DNA of 64,000 nucleotides from Planctomycetota bacterium (lineage in GTDB: Bacteria; Planctomycetota; B15-G4; SIAN01). Numbering within the stretch: position 1 is the stretch's first letter; each line of letters starts with the position of its first letter. The stretch is from the NCBI GenBank assembly GCA_028289345.1, contig JANQQL010000033.1, positions 496,001 through 560,000 on the forward strand, read 5' to 3'. The notes beneath the pieces are model-generated. The model did no database searches and was not told where the DNA came from. It saw nothing but the letters and a program-made list of their open reading frames with translations. Position numbers and translations under genes: made by a program. Positions 51,874 through 58,755 of this stretch are shown here, in pieces.

Positions 51874-52371
51874 GTGGCACGGATCCTTCCAAAAAGAGGA
51901 CGGCTCATCGTCTTGCTGGTGGTCGCCGCATTGCTTTTGGGGGCACTGACGATCGACGTCAAGTTGCACCAGATCGAACCCGACGATCACAGTACTCCGG
52001 AGATTCCCGCCGGCTCACGAGTGCTCGTCACTCCGGTCGAAGCCGATCAGCTCGTTCCCGAAATCCTGTGCTTGGCTCCCTACGGGGCCGAAGGAGAAAG
52101 CCCCACTCTGCGCCTGGTTCGCGTCGTGGGTCTGCCCGGCGAACGAATCCACCGAGACGACCGAGGAGTCTCCATTGGCGGGCGCCCTTTGGCGATTCCC
52201 GCCCATGTCGGATCGCAGTGGCCGCCGGAGATTCCCGACGACCATGTTCTGCTCCTCACGGACGAACCATTCGTGCCCGACCCTCTCTGGCTGCACCCCG
52301 ACTCCCGTCAGCTCGGCGCGATTCCCGTGGAGCACCTGGTCTATCGCGTGGTGGCAAGGATTCCTTTCTGA
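51874..52371 (+). CDS. Degenerate signal-peptidase-I-like membrane protein
   Basis: 165 residues, GTG start 3 bp after the previous stop. An N-terminal membrane helix (10-28) is followed by the S26 fold: IPAGSRVLVTPV, then L-V-R-V-V-G-L-P-G-E-R-I, GVSIGGRPLAIP, IPDDHVLLLTDEP and DSRQLGAIPVEHLVYRVVARI. In active enzymes the first region holds S-M-x-P-T and the second K-R-V-x-G-L-P-G-D. Here the Ser position reads His-Ser-Thr-Pro and the Lys is Val. Both catalytic residues are therefore missing, and it is probably not a peptidase. A scaffold role is possible. Confidence 0.7.
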   Translation: MARILPKRGRLIVLLVVAALLLGALTIDVKLHQIEPDDHSTPEIPAGSRVLVTPVEADQLVPEILCLAPYGAEGESPTLRLVRVVGLPGERIHRDDRGVSIGGRPLAIPAHVGSQWPPEIPDDHVLLLTDEPFVPDPLWLHPDSRQLGAIPVEHLVYRVVARIPF

Positions 52372-52686
52372 GCTCTCGGTGCGGACGCTCCGCCCAAGAT
52401 TCACCAAGGATTCGTCGCAAACGAGTCAAAGCTGTTCCAGGCGGGGAGCCCCGCGATCTCGAACGCGATCGTGGGGACGCTTTTGTCGACGATCGGGAAT
52501 CTCGGACCAACCGGGTCCCACTTTGATTCGGCCGTCGTGAATCCTGCGGGCTCGTTGGCCGAGGAGAATGTCCCGGGATGGCGGATCGAGAGATGATTCG
52601 TCTCCGTCGAGACGCGGGACCCCAGGTGAACCGGTGGATTCGTCCAGGATGGGAAGGAAGAAGAGGCAAGATCCGAGCGGGCTCGG
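52372..52686. other. Intergenic stretch, no supported gene
   Basis: About 315 bp between the S26-like gene and the thiL promoter block. A 90-codon minus-strand frame (52426-52698) is open. However, its third codon positions are only about 57% G+C, below the neighbouring genes, and I recognise nothing in it, so I do not call it. Confidence 0.5.
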
Positions 52687-52714
52687 GGACTTTTTCACCG
52701 GCCTGCTAGCATCC
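52687..52714 (+). promoter_or_regulatory. Promoter-like block of thiL
   Basis: This 28-nt block ends with TGC-TAGCAT-CC and matches the block at 55273 in 23 of 28 positions. The TAGCAT box (52707-52712) ends 6 nt before the thiL ATG, and no Shine-Dalgarno is present, suggesting a leaderless transcript. Confidence 0.45.
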
Positions 52715-52718
52715 GGCC

Positions 52719-53636
52719 ATGGGTTTTCGCGAACAGGATCTCGTCCAATGGATTCGCCAGCGGGCGAAACCAGCAGCCGGCGTCACCACCGGCATCGGGG
52801 ATGATGCGGCGATCGTCGACGCATCTCCTGATGGCCCGTGGTGCATTGCTTGCGACCAAACGGTCGAGAACGTCCACTTTCGTCGCGACGAAGCCCGCTG
52901 GTCCGAGGTGGGTCACAAGGCACTCGCTCGCAATCTTTCGGACCTGGCGGCCATGGGAGCGCGTCCTTGGTTGGCACTCAACTCCTTGGGAATTCCGGCA
53001 GGAACCTCACGCGCTGTAGCGGAAGAACTGCTGGAAGGACTCTGGCATTGTGCAGAGGCGAACGAAACCTCGATCATTGGCGGAGACCTCTGCCGCACGC
53101 CCGAGTTGGTTTCTTTGGATGTCACCGTCATTGGCAAACTGGAAGGCCGTCGGCCCCTTTTACGCTCCGCCGCGAAGGCCGGCGACGAGCTCTGGGTGAC
53201 CGGCAAGCTCGGCGCCTCTCGCGAAGGACACCACTTGCGCTTTGCCCCGCGATGGCGCGAAGCCGTGGCGCTGGCAGACAGCCCGTGGGTCCACGCTTGC
53301 ATGGACCTATCCGATGGACTCGCTCGCGACTTGACCTTGCTGGCGGAAGCTTCCGGGGTCGGGTTCCTGGTCGAGGAGTCCCAAACTCCGCGGCGACGTC
53401 GAGCCGACGGCCAGGAGGCGACTTGGAATCAAGTCCTTCACGACGGCGAGGACTTCGAATTGTTGTTCACCACTGCCGCGGGGAAGGAAAATCGATGGCG
53501 TCAGTCGGCAAGCCTGGAGCGAGTGCCACTGACCCGCATCGGGTGCATCGTCCCGGAAGGAATGCACTCCCGAAACGAACAGGGGGACGTGACCCCATGG
53601 CCACGGGGAGGATATGAACATCAGTTCGACTCATGA
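52719..53636 (+). CDS. thiL: Thiamine-monophosphate kinase
   Basis: 305 residues. Phosphorylates thiamine monophosphate to thiamine pyrophosphate with ATP. Family motifs: G-I-G-D-D-A-A-I-V-D (25-34, metal/ATP), the H-F-R-R-D-E and GHKALARNLSDLAAMGA segments, GDLCRTPELVSLDVTVIG, C-M-D-L-S-D-G-L-A-R-D and H-D-G-E-D-F-E-L-L-F near the end. Length is normal. It has no ribosome-binding site and sits directly behind a -10-like box. The tsaE start lies 23 bp inside its 3' end. A ThiE/TenI-like gene about 0.85 kb upstream gives a thiamine context. Confidence 0.95.
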   Translation: MGFREQDLVQWIRQRAKPAAGVTTGIGDDAAIVDASPDGPWCIACDQTVENVHFRRDEARWSEVGHKALARNLSDLAAMGARPWLALNSLGIPAGTSRAVAEELLEGLWHCAEANETSIIGGDLCRTPELVSLDVTVIGKLEGRRPLLRSAAKAGDELWVTGKLGASREGHHLRFAPRWREAVALADSPWVHACMDLSDGLARDLTLLAEASGVGFLVEESQTPRRRRADGQEATWNQVLHDGEDFELLFTTAAGKENRWRQSASLERVPLTRIGCIVPEGMHSRNEQGDVTPWPRGGYEHQFDS

Positions 53637-54111
53637 GATTCGCACCCGAAGCGCCGCCGAAACCGAACGGGTCGCGGAGATCTTCGGAGAAGCCTGCCAA
53701 GGCGGCGAGCTGTTCCTGTTGCGAGGCGAACTGGGAACAGGGAAAACCTGCTTCGTCCGCGGGCTCGCAAGAGGGTTGCAATGCGATCCTGACGAAGTCT
53801 GCAGTCCCTCCTACACACTGATGCATTCCTATACGGGACGGAAAGACCTTCATCATTTCGACGTCTACTTCACCTCCGAGCCACGCGACCTGGAACGAAG
53901 CGAACTGGCAGAAACTCTGGAGCAGGGCGCGGTGGTGGCCGTGGAGTGGGGGGACCGGTTCGCCCAGTTCCTTCCCGCCGACCGAGTGGAAATCGAGCTG
54001 GAGCACGCCGCAGTCCAGGAACGCATTCTCCGGATTTCTCCCCGGGGGCCTCGCAGTGCCGCCCTCTGGGAGAGTCTGCCACGGGAAGCGGGACCCCTGC
54101 AGAATTGCTGA
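53614..54111 (+). CDS. tsaE: tRNA threonylcarbamoyladenosine biosynthesis ATPase TsaE
   Basis: 165 residues. Partner ATPase of TsaB/TsaD that drives t6A formation at position 37 of ANN-reading tRNAs. P-loop G-E-L-G-T-G-K-T is near 38-45, C-S-P-S-Y-T-L follows with the switch Thr, HHFDVYF is the Walker-B-like strand, and V-V-A-V-E-W-G-D-R-F is the conserved C-terminal motif. It starts inside the thiL 3' end, and translation is probably coupled. tsaB and tsaD are not in the window. Confidence 0.94.
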   Translation: MNISSTHEIRTRSAAETERVAEIFGEACQGGELFLLRGELGTGKTCFVRGLARGLQCDPDEVCSPSYTLMHSYTGRKDLHHFDVYFTSEPRDLERSELAETLEQGAVVAVEWGDRFAQFLPADRVEIELEHAAVQERILRISPRGPRSAALWESLPREAGPLQNC

Positions 54112-54132
54112 ACCGGGCCCGGGGGCGGAACG

Positions 54133-54741
54133 TTGACCCCGGATGACATGTTGCCGGAGGACGACCGGGAGCTGATGCTCCAGGTGACCCGAGGCTCTCG
54201 GGGAGCATTCGCGGAGCTGGTGAGCCGCTACGAGGGCCGCTTGATCGCCTACTTCTACCGCCAGTGCGCGGATCGGGAGTTCTCGGAGGACTGCGCTCAG
54301 GAGGTCTTCGTGAGACTGTATCGGGGCCGCGATCGCTACGGGCCATCGGCCAAATTCACGACGTTCCTCTTCACCATTGCTCGGAACTACTGGATCGACG
54401 TGACCCGAGCCCGCCGAGTCCGTCCCACGGAAGCGTCGCTGTCGGGTCGAGACGATCGTCGCGAAGAAGAAGTCCTCGCTCCCCAACCAGGCCCCTTGGA
54501 AGAAGCAAAACGGGTGGAGAGCGCTGCACTGCTGCACCACGCCCTGCAGGAACTCCCCGAGGGACAGCGCCAAGCCATTCTTCTGGGAGTGATCCAAGGA
54601 TTGCCCTACGCCGAAGTGTCCCGGATTCTCGAGGTACCCATTGGCACCGTGAAGTCACGGGTTCACGCCGGAGTGCTGGCGCTGCGCGAACGCCTCCACA
54701 ATCCGCCCTCCCCAAGAGATTCGCGAGTCAAGACACCATGA
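54133..54741 (+). CDS. ECF-type RNA polymerase sigma factor
   Basis: 202 residues with a TTG start at 54133; the ATG at 54148 is an alternative. Region 2: AFAELVSRYEGRLIAYFYR, then D-C-A-Q-E-V-F-V-R-L-Y and KFTTFLFTIARNYWIDVTR, the core-binding and -10 melting helices. Region 4: L-P-E-G-Q-R-Q-A-I-L-L and GLPYAEVSRILEVPIGTVKSRVHAG, the -35 helix-turn-helix. It is of the classical RpoE-like type, unlike the sigma factor at 17281. Its stop overlaps the ATG of a zinc-finger anti-sigma gene. Confidence 0.9.
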   Translation: MTPDDMLPEDDRELMLQVTRGSRGAFAELVSRYEGRLIAYFYRQCADREFSEDCAQEVFVRLYRGRDRYGPSAKFTTFLFTIARNYWIDVTRARRVRPTEASLSGRDDRREEEVLAPQPGPLEEAKRVESAALLHHALQELPEGQRQAILLGVIQGLPYAEVSRILEVPIGTVKSRVHAGVLALRERLHNPPSPRDSRVKTP

Positions 54742-55202
54742 CCACGCGCTGCCAAGATCACCAAGAAGCACTCGTCGAGGGTGCCATCGCCGGACGTCCA
54801 GCCGACGAGGACCTCGGACTCCGTCAGCACTTGCGCGATTGCGCCGCTTGTGCACAGCAGTGGTCGGAACTTCAGTCCACGGTCGGGCACCTGACCGCAC
54901 TCGCCACGGTCCCCGCTCACTCTCGTTTCCGCCCGCGCTTGGAAAGCCGGCTGGATGCGGTCGATCAGGAGCAGTTCGTGAGTTTGACGCGCCAGCGCTG
55001 GGGGGAGCGAATCCGCTTTCGCTGGTCTCTGCTTCGCTTCCGATTGCGCACGTCTACCTTAGTGCGGCTTCAGCTCGGAGTCACCGTGGCCACGCTGCTG
55101 ATCGGGGCCTCGCTCCGAGAACCCGCTTCGTCGCCGTCTGACCTTGCTGCGTGGAAGCCCATGAGCGTGTCCCAAGCGGTTCGAGAAGCGCCGATTCGCT
55201 GA
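54738..55202 (+). CDS. Zinc-finger transmembrane anti-sigma factor
   Basis: 154 residues, with ATG overlapping the sigma stop (ATGA at 54738-54741). An N-terminal anti-sigma zinc-finger module has H-L-R-D-C-A-A-C (H-x3-C-x2-C) near residues 30-37, the zf-HC2 pattern. One membrane helix (LQLGVTVATLLIGASL) lies near 110-125, and a short periplasmic tail follows. It probably holds the preceding sigma factor at the membrane until a signal releases it. Frame upstream of this ATG overlaps the sigma gene and is not coding. Confidence 0.88.
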   Translation: MTTRCQDHQEALVEGAIAGRPADEDLGLRQHLRDCAACAQQWSELQSTVGHLTALATVPAHSRFRPRLESRLDAVDQEQFVSLTRQRWGERIRFRWSLLRFRLRTSTLVRLQLGVTVATLLIGASLREPASSPSDLAAWKPMSVSQAVREAPIR

Positions 55203-55272
55203 ACGACAGCGTTGGGTCGGTTCTCGGCCCTGGCGAGCACTCGAAGGCGCAAAGACCCACTCGTGTGGCCGA

Positions 55273-55300
55273 GGACTTCTTTCCCGGACTGCTAGACTCC
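55273..55300 (+). promoter_or_regulatory. Promoter-like block of the gene at 55306
   Basis: Near-copy of the thiL block, 23 of 28 matches. The TAGACT box (55293-55298) ends 7 nt before the GTG at 55306. The equal placement in the two genes supports a shared promoter type. Confidence 0.45.
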
Positions 55301-55305
55301 AGGGC

Positions 55306-55989
55306 GTGTCCGCCTTCTCTCCGGAAACGAGTTCTATGCGCGTCTTGATCCTGTTGCTGGCATTCGGCTGGATGTCGTCAAGGGCCTCCGCTTCACGCCC
55401 TTACTTCACTCGCTTCGGGGACCAGATCTTGAGCCGCTCCCAGACGATTCTGCGGGGCCGGGTCGATGGCGTGGATTCCGCGGGAAGACTGGAAGTGGTG
55501 CGAGTCGAAAGCCAGGAGCCCTTCAAGGGTTCCGTGGACGAAGAAGTGGTCGTCCTGGCGAACCCCGGCGAGTTTTTTGCGGGGAGCGAACTCCTGCTGT
55601 TCCTTGAGCTGTACCAGCAGGGGCCGAGGTTCACCTGCTTCAACCGGATCTCGACCACCGATCCCGAGTACGAAACCAAGGAGGCGTACCTGCGAGAGCA
55701 GCTCCTCCTGGAGAGTCAGACAGACACCACCGGTCGCCGCGAAATGGCCCGTGGGTTCTTGTTGGAACACGCCGCTTCGGAAGATCCGTGGATGCGCTGG
55801 AACATGCTCCGCGAACTGGCCTACGTGCTGGAAGAGTACCCGGACATGCTCGACGAAAACGATGCCGAACGCCTGCGAGAGATTGGCCAAGCCCAAGAAT
55901 CTCGCGACGCGCGCTTCCATCGCGAGCTTCGAGCTCTGTTGAAAAAACGCTTTCCCGACGACGAGTCATCCCAGGCAATGCGGGAGTAG
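55306..55989 (+). CDS. Secreted protein of unknown function
   Basis: 227 residues from GTG 55306, which fits a leaderless mRNA; the ATG at 55336 gives a shorter signal peptide and is the alternative. The signal segment (MRVLILLLAFGWMSSRASA) ends near residue 29. A compact domain follows with I-L-R-G-R-V-D-G-V, VVRVESQEPFKGSVDEEVVVL and FFAGSELLLFLELYQ, which recalls secreted beta-barrel modules seen in extracellular matrix proteins. The last 90 residues are charged and helical. I do not recognise a family. It precedes the TolC-type gene by 6 bp, so the two are probably co-expressed. Confidence 0.7.
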   Translation: MSAFSPETSSMRVLILLLAFGWMSSRASASRPYFTRFGDQILSRSQTILRGRVDGVDSAGRLEVVRVESQEPFKGSVDEEVVVLANPGEFFAGSELLLFLELYQQGPRFTCFNRISTTDPEYETKEAYLREQLLLESQTDTTGRREMARGFLLEHAASEDPWMRWNMLRELAYVLEEYPDMLDENDAERLREIGQAQESRDARFHRELRALLKKRFPDDESSQAMRE

Positions 55990-55995
55990 GAATCC

Positions 55996-57645
55996 ATGGG
56001 AATCTTGCTTTGGGCCGCTTTGGCGAGCCTGACTTCGAGTGAAGATCAAAGACCAACGGCTGTGCTACGTCCCTCGGTGGTCGTGGAGGACGGACTGCGA
56101 CCTGCGTCCGACCGCTTCGAACCGGGGGCGACGTTGGAACTCAGTCTCGAGAACTGCGTTCGAACCGTCTTGAAGCGGGATCTGGACCTGCGCCTGGCGG
56201 AGATCGACCAGGAGATCATCAGCACTGATGTGCGCTCCGCCCTTGGCGGTTTCGACCCGGAGTTTCGCCTGTCGAGCACCGGCATCGACCAAGAGCGGGC
56301 CGTGGCGGACAGCTTTTCTTCGGGAAGCCTGCAACGGATGCAGAACTCGGCCACGTTGTCCGGAACGGCCCGAACCGGGGCGACCTGGGACTTGACCGCC
56401 ACCGCCAACTACGAACGTCAGCGTGCGGTGGGTTCTTTCCAGATCACCAACCCTCTGCTGAATAGTTCGGTGACTCTGTCGTTGACCCAGCCGTTGTTAC
56501 GCGGTGCCGGAGCGACGGTGACGGAAGCCACCGTCGAAACCAATCGGTTGCTGGTGGTCCGAGGGGACCGAAACTTGATGTGGACCGTCCAGCAAAAAGC
56601 TCTGGAAGCGGTTCGCGCCTACTGGAATCTGGTGTTCGAACGGCGCAGCCGAGACACCGCCCAAACGGCGCTCCAAGTCGCAGAAGAACTGGTCCGCAAC
56701 AATGAGAGAAAACGCTCGGCAGGGGTCATGACCCGGCTCGACGTGTTGACGGCCGAAGCGGAATCGGCGCGTCGGCAAGAAGAGCTGATCCGCGCCAAGA
56801 GTCGCGTCGGCGGGGCGGAAGACACCTTGAAACTCCTGTTGTCTCCCGGCGAAAGCCTGGACGACTGGAACATTCATGTCGTGCCAACCACCACTCCGGA
56901 ACAGCGCGAACTGCAGTTCCCCAGCGCGGCCGATGTGGTGCGCAATGCCTTCGTGAATCGCACCGATCTCAGCGCCCAAGCGGCCGACGTCGCGATCGCC
57001 GACCTGAACCTGGCCGTGGCCGAGAACGCGATGCTCCCGTCCCTGAACTTGAGCGGTTCCTACGGACTGGCCGGGCTCGGGGGGAACACGGCCATCTTGC
57101 AAGATCCCACCAACCCGTTCAGTCCCGCGATCGGCATCGAACAAGACTCCAACTCGCGCATCCTCGATGAGTCCTTCACCCAGATCGGGTCGAGTCAGTT
57201 CGAAGAGTGGAGCGTGGGTGTGGAGTTTTCCTATCCGATCGGCAATCGAGCTGCTCGGGCTGGGTTGCGGCGAGCGCGACTGGAGAAAGAACGGTCGCTG
57301 ATGGCGATCTCCCAAACCAAGATGACCATCTTGCAAGACTCCAAGACCGCCCTCCGCGAGGTCGTCAATGGGAGGGCCCAAGTCGAAGCGGCTCGCTCGT
57401 CTCGAGAACTCGCGCAGGAACAGTACGAGGCCGAGAAGATTCGACTGGAGAACCAACGTTCCACCACCTTCAACGTCCGCGAATCCCAAAGAGACTTGTT
57501 CACCGCGATCGACACCGAAATCCGAGCCGTGGTCGACTACGAGATTGCCTGGGCGACATTGCAGCAGGTCCAAGGAGTCCTGGCTCAAGAGTACGGGGTC
57601 CTTTGGGACACACCGCAGTTGGCCGATGAAGGCCCGCTTCGCTAG
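55996..57645 (+). CDS. TolC-family outer membrane efflux protein
   Basis: 549 residues. Two homologous halves of long alpha-helical coiled coil with beta-strand segments: LRLAEIDQEIISTDVRSALGGFDP and later AADVAIADLNLAVAENAMLPSLNLSGSY, with T-L-S-L-T-Q-P-L-L-R-G typical of the family. The N-terminal hydrophobic stretch is short, so the signal peptide is weak. These proteins form trimeric outer-membrane channels for RND or ABC exporters. Neither an inner-membrane pump nor an adaptor is in the window. It supports a cell plan with an outer membrane. Confidence 0.88.
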   Translation: MGILLWAALASLTSSEDQRPTAVLRPSVVVEDGLRPASDRFEPGATLELSLENCVRTVLKRDLDLRLAEIDQEIISTDVRSALGGFDPEFRLSSTGIDQERAVADSFSSGSLQRMQNSATLSGTARTGATWDLTATANYERQRAVGSFQITNPLLNSSVTLSLTQPLLRGAGATVTEATVETNRLLVVRGDRNLMWTVQQKALEAVRAYWNLVFERRSRDTAQTALQVAEELVRNNERKRSAGVMTRLDVLTAEAESARRQEELIRAKSRVGGAEDTLKLLLSPGESLDDWNIHVVPTTTPEQRELQFPSAADVVRNAFVNRTDLSAQAADVAIADLNLAVAENAMLPSLNLSGSYGLAGLGGNTAILQDPTNPFSPAIGIEQDSNSRILDESFTQIGSSQFEEWSVGVEFSYPIGNRAARAGLRRARLEKERSLMAISQTKMTILQDSKTALREVVNGRAQVEAARSSRELAQEQYEAEKIRLENQRSTTFNVRESQRDLFTAIDTEIRAVVDYEIAWATLQQVQGVLAQEYGVLWDTPQLADEGPLR

Positions 57646-57659
57646 CAGGCCGGGCCCGG

Positions 57660-58280
57660 TCAGGGAGAGCGGTAGAGACGCTGCTCGGTGATGTAGCGGG
57701 CAACCAACGGATCCAGCCAATCCTCGGCGGTCGGAACTCCAGCCCGGAGCGCACGACGAATCTCGGTGGAAGAAGCGGGCACCGCGGACACGGTGAGCAG
57801 GTGAGCGCGGAGCTGTTGCGCCTCGTGGGGCTCGAAGGCACTCAACCAAGCTTCCACGTCTTCGCAGGAGGTGTCGTCACGCCAAACGGTGACGACCGTC
57901 ACCATCTTCAACAAGTCGTGAACTCGCCACCAAGACGCCAACCCCGACAGACTGTCGAGGCCGATCAGCAAGAGCAGTTCGTCATCGGGATACTGGCGTT
58001 GAACATCTTCCACGGTGTCGATCGTGTAGGACAACCCGCCGCGACGTAGCTCGCGGTCATCGGGATGCAACCAAAGGTTCGCTTGACAAAAGCGACGAAC
58101 CATCTCCCAGCGATGCTCGGGCGACGTCGCGCTCTGATCCGATTTGTGCGGCGAGCATGCCGCGGGGATCACGTGGATGTAGTCCAGATCACACGCCGAA
58201 TGCGCGCATTCGACCACATGAAGGTGGCCACGGTGGGGCGGGTCAAAGGTCCCGCCATAGAGTCCGCGCCGCGCTGACAA
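57660..58280 (-). CDS. nadD: Nicotinate-nucleotide adenylyltransferase
   Basis: 206 residues. Transfers AMP from ATP to nicotinate mononucleotide in NAD synthesis. Signature G-G-T-F-D-P-P-H-R-G-H (9-19) contains the nucleotidyltransferase T/HxGH motif. FIPAACSPHK-like V-I-P-A-A-C-S-P-H-K and S-S-T-E-I-R-R-A-L near the C-terminus are the second nucleotide-binding elements. ELLLLIGLDSLSGLASWW fits NadD rather than CoaD. It converges on the TolC gene and lies just downstream of the DUF5989-type gene. Confidence 0.95.
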   Translation of the reverse strand: MSARRGLYGGTFDPPHRGHLHVVECAHSACDLDYIHVIPAACSPHKSDQSATSPEHRWEMVRRFCQANLWLHPDDRELRRGGLSYTIDTVEDVQRQYPDDELLLLIGLDSLSGLASWWRVHDLLKMVTVVTVWRDDTSCEDVEAWLSAFEPHEAQQLRAHLLTVSAVPASSTEIRRALRAGVPTAEDWLDPLVARYITEQRLYRSP

Positions 58281-58298
58281 TTCTGCAGCGAGGCGAGA

Positions 58299-58508
58299 TC
58301 AGAACAGCGCGTAGATGAAAGGCGCGACCGAGTTGTCCTGGGCGCTGAAGATGACGAAGCCCAACAGCCCGAGAATCAGAAAAGTGGGAACCATCCACCA
58401 CCATTTGTTCTCCCACAAGAACGCAAAAAAGTCGCCGACGAGTCCACGAGGAGCGGCCTCCGCCGGAGCGGCACTGGGATCCCAAGCGGTGTTCGAGGTC
58501 TCGCTCAT
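58299..58508 (-). CDS. DUF5989-type single-pass membrane peptide
   Basis: 69 residues. The N-terminal 28 residues are Ala/Pro-rich, then FFAFLWENKWWWMVPTFLI leads into one membrane helix (about 37-56). The protein ends S-V-A-P-F-I-Y-A-L-F. The F-L-W-x-N-K-x-W-W and A-P-F-I-Y motifs match the uncharacterised DUF5989 family, usually found beside SxtJ-like proteins, carbamoyltransferases and SGNH hydrolases. None of those is next to it here; nadD is 18 bp downstream. Function unknown. Confidence 0.8.
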   Translation of the reverse strand: MSETSNTAWDPSAAPAEAAPRGLVGDFFAFLWENKWWWMVPTFLILGLLGFVIFSAQDNSVAPFIYALF

Positions 58509-58755
58509 GACAACTCTCTTGTTCGAGGAAGATCAGGAAGAACGGGAAATCGGAGTCCCGGATACGCACTGACAACTGTTCCAGCAGGCTAGCCCGGAGC
58601 CGCCGATGTGCAATCCTCGAACGTCTCCGGAATCCGCCCTTCGGGCAAGAACTTCTTGGCAATCGCGTCGTCACCGCTGCTTTTTCCCGGCGTCTTTCCC
58701 CTTGCGGACCAGCCGGCACGCCACCGTGAACCGACAGGGAGAGACAAAAAGGTCG

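Noticed and set aside
52426..52698. 90-codon minus-strand frame upstream of thiL
   Set aside because: Low third-position G+C for this genome, no ribosome site and no recognisable motif. It also overlaps the thiL promoter block.
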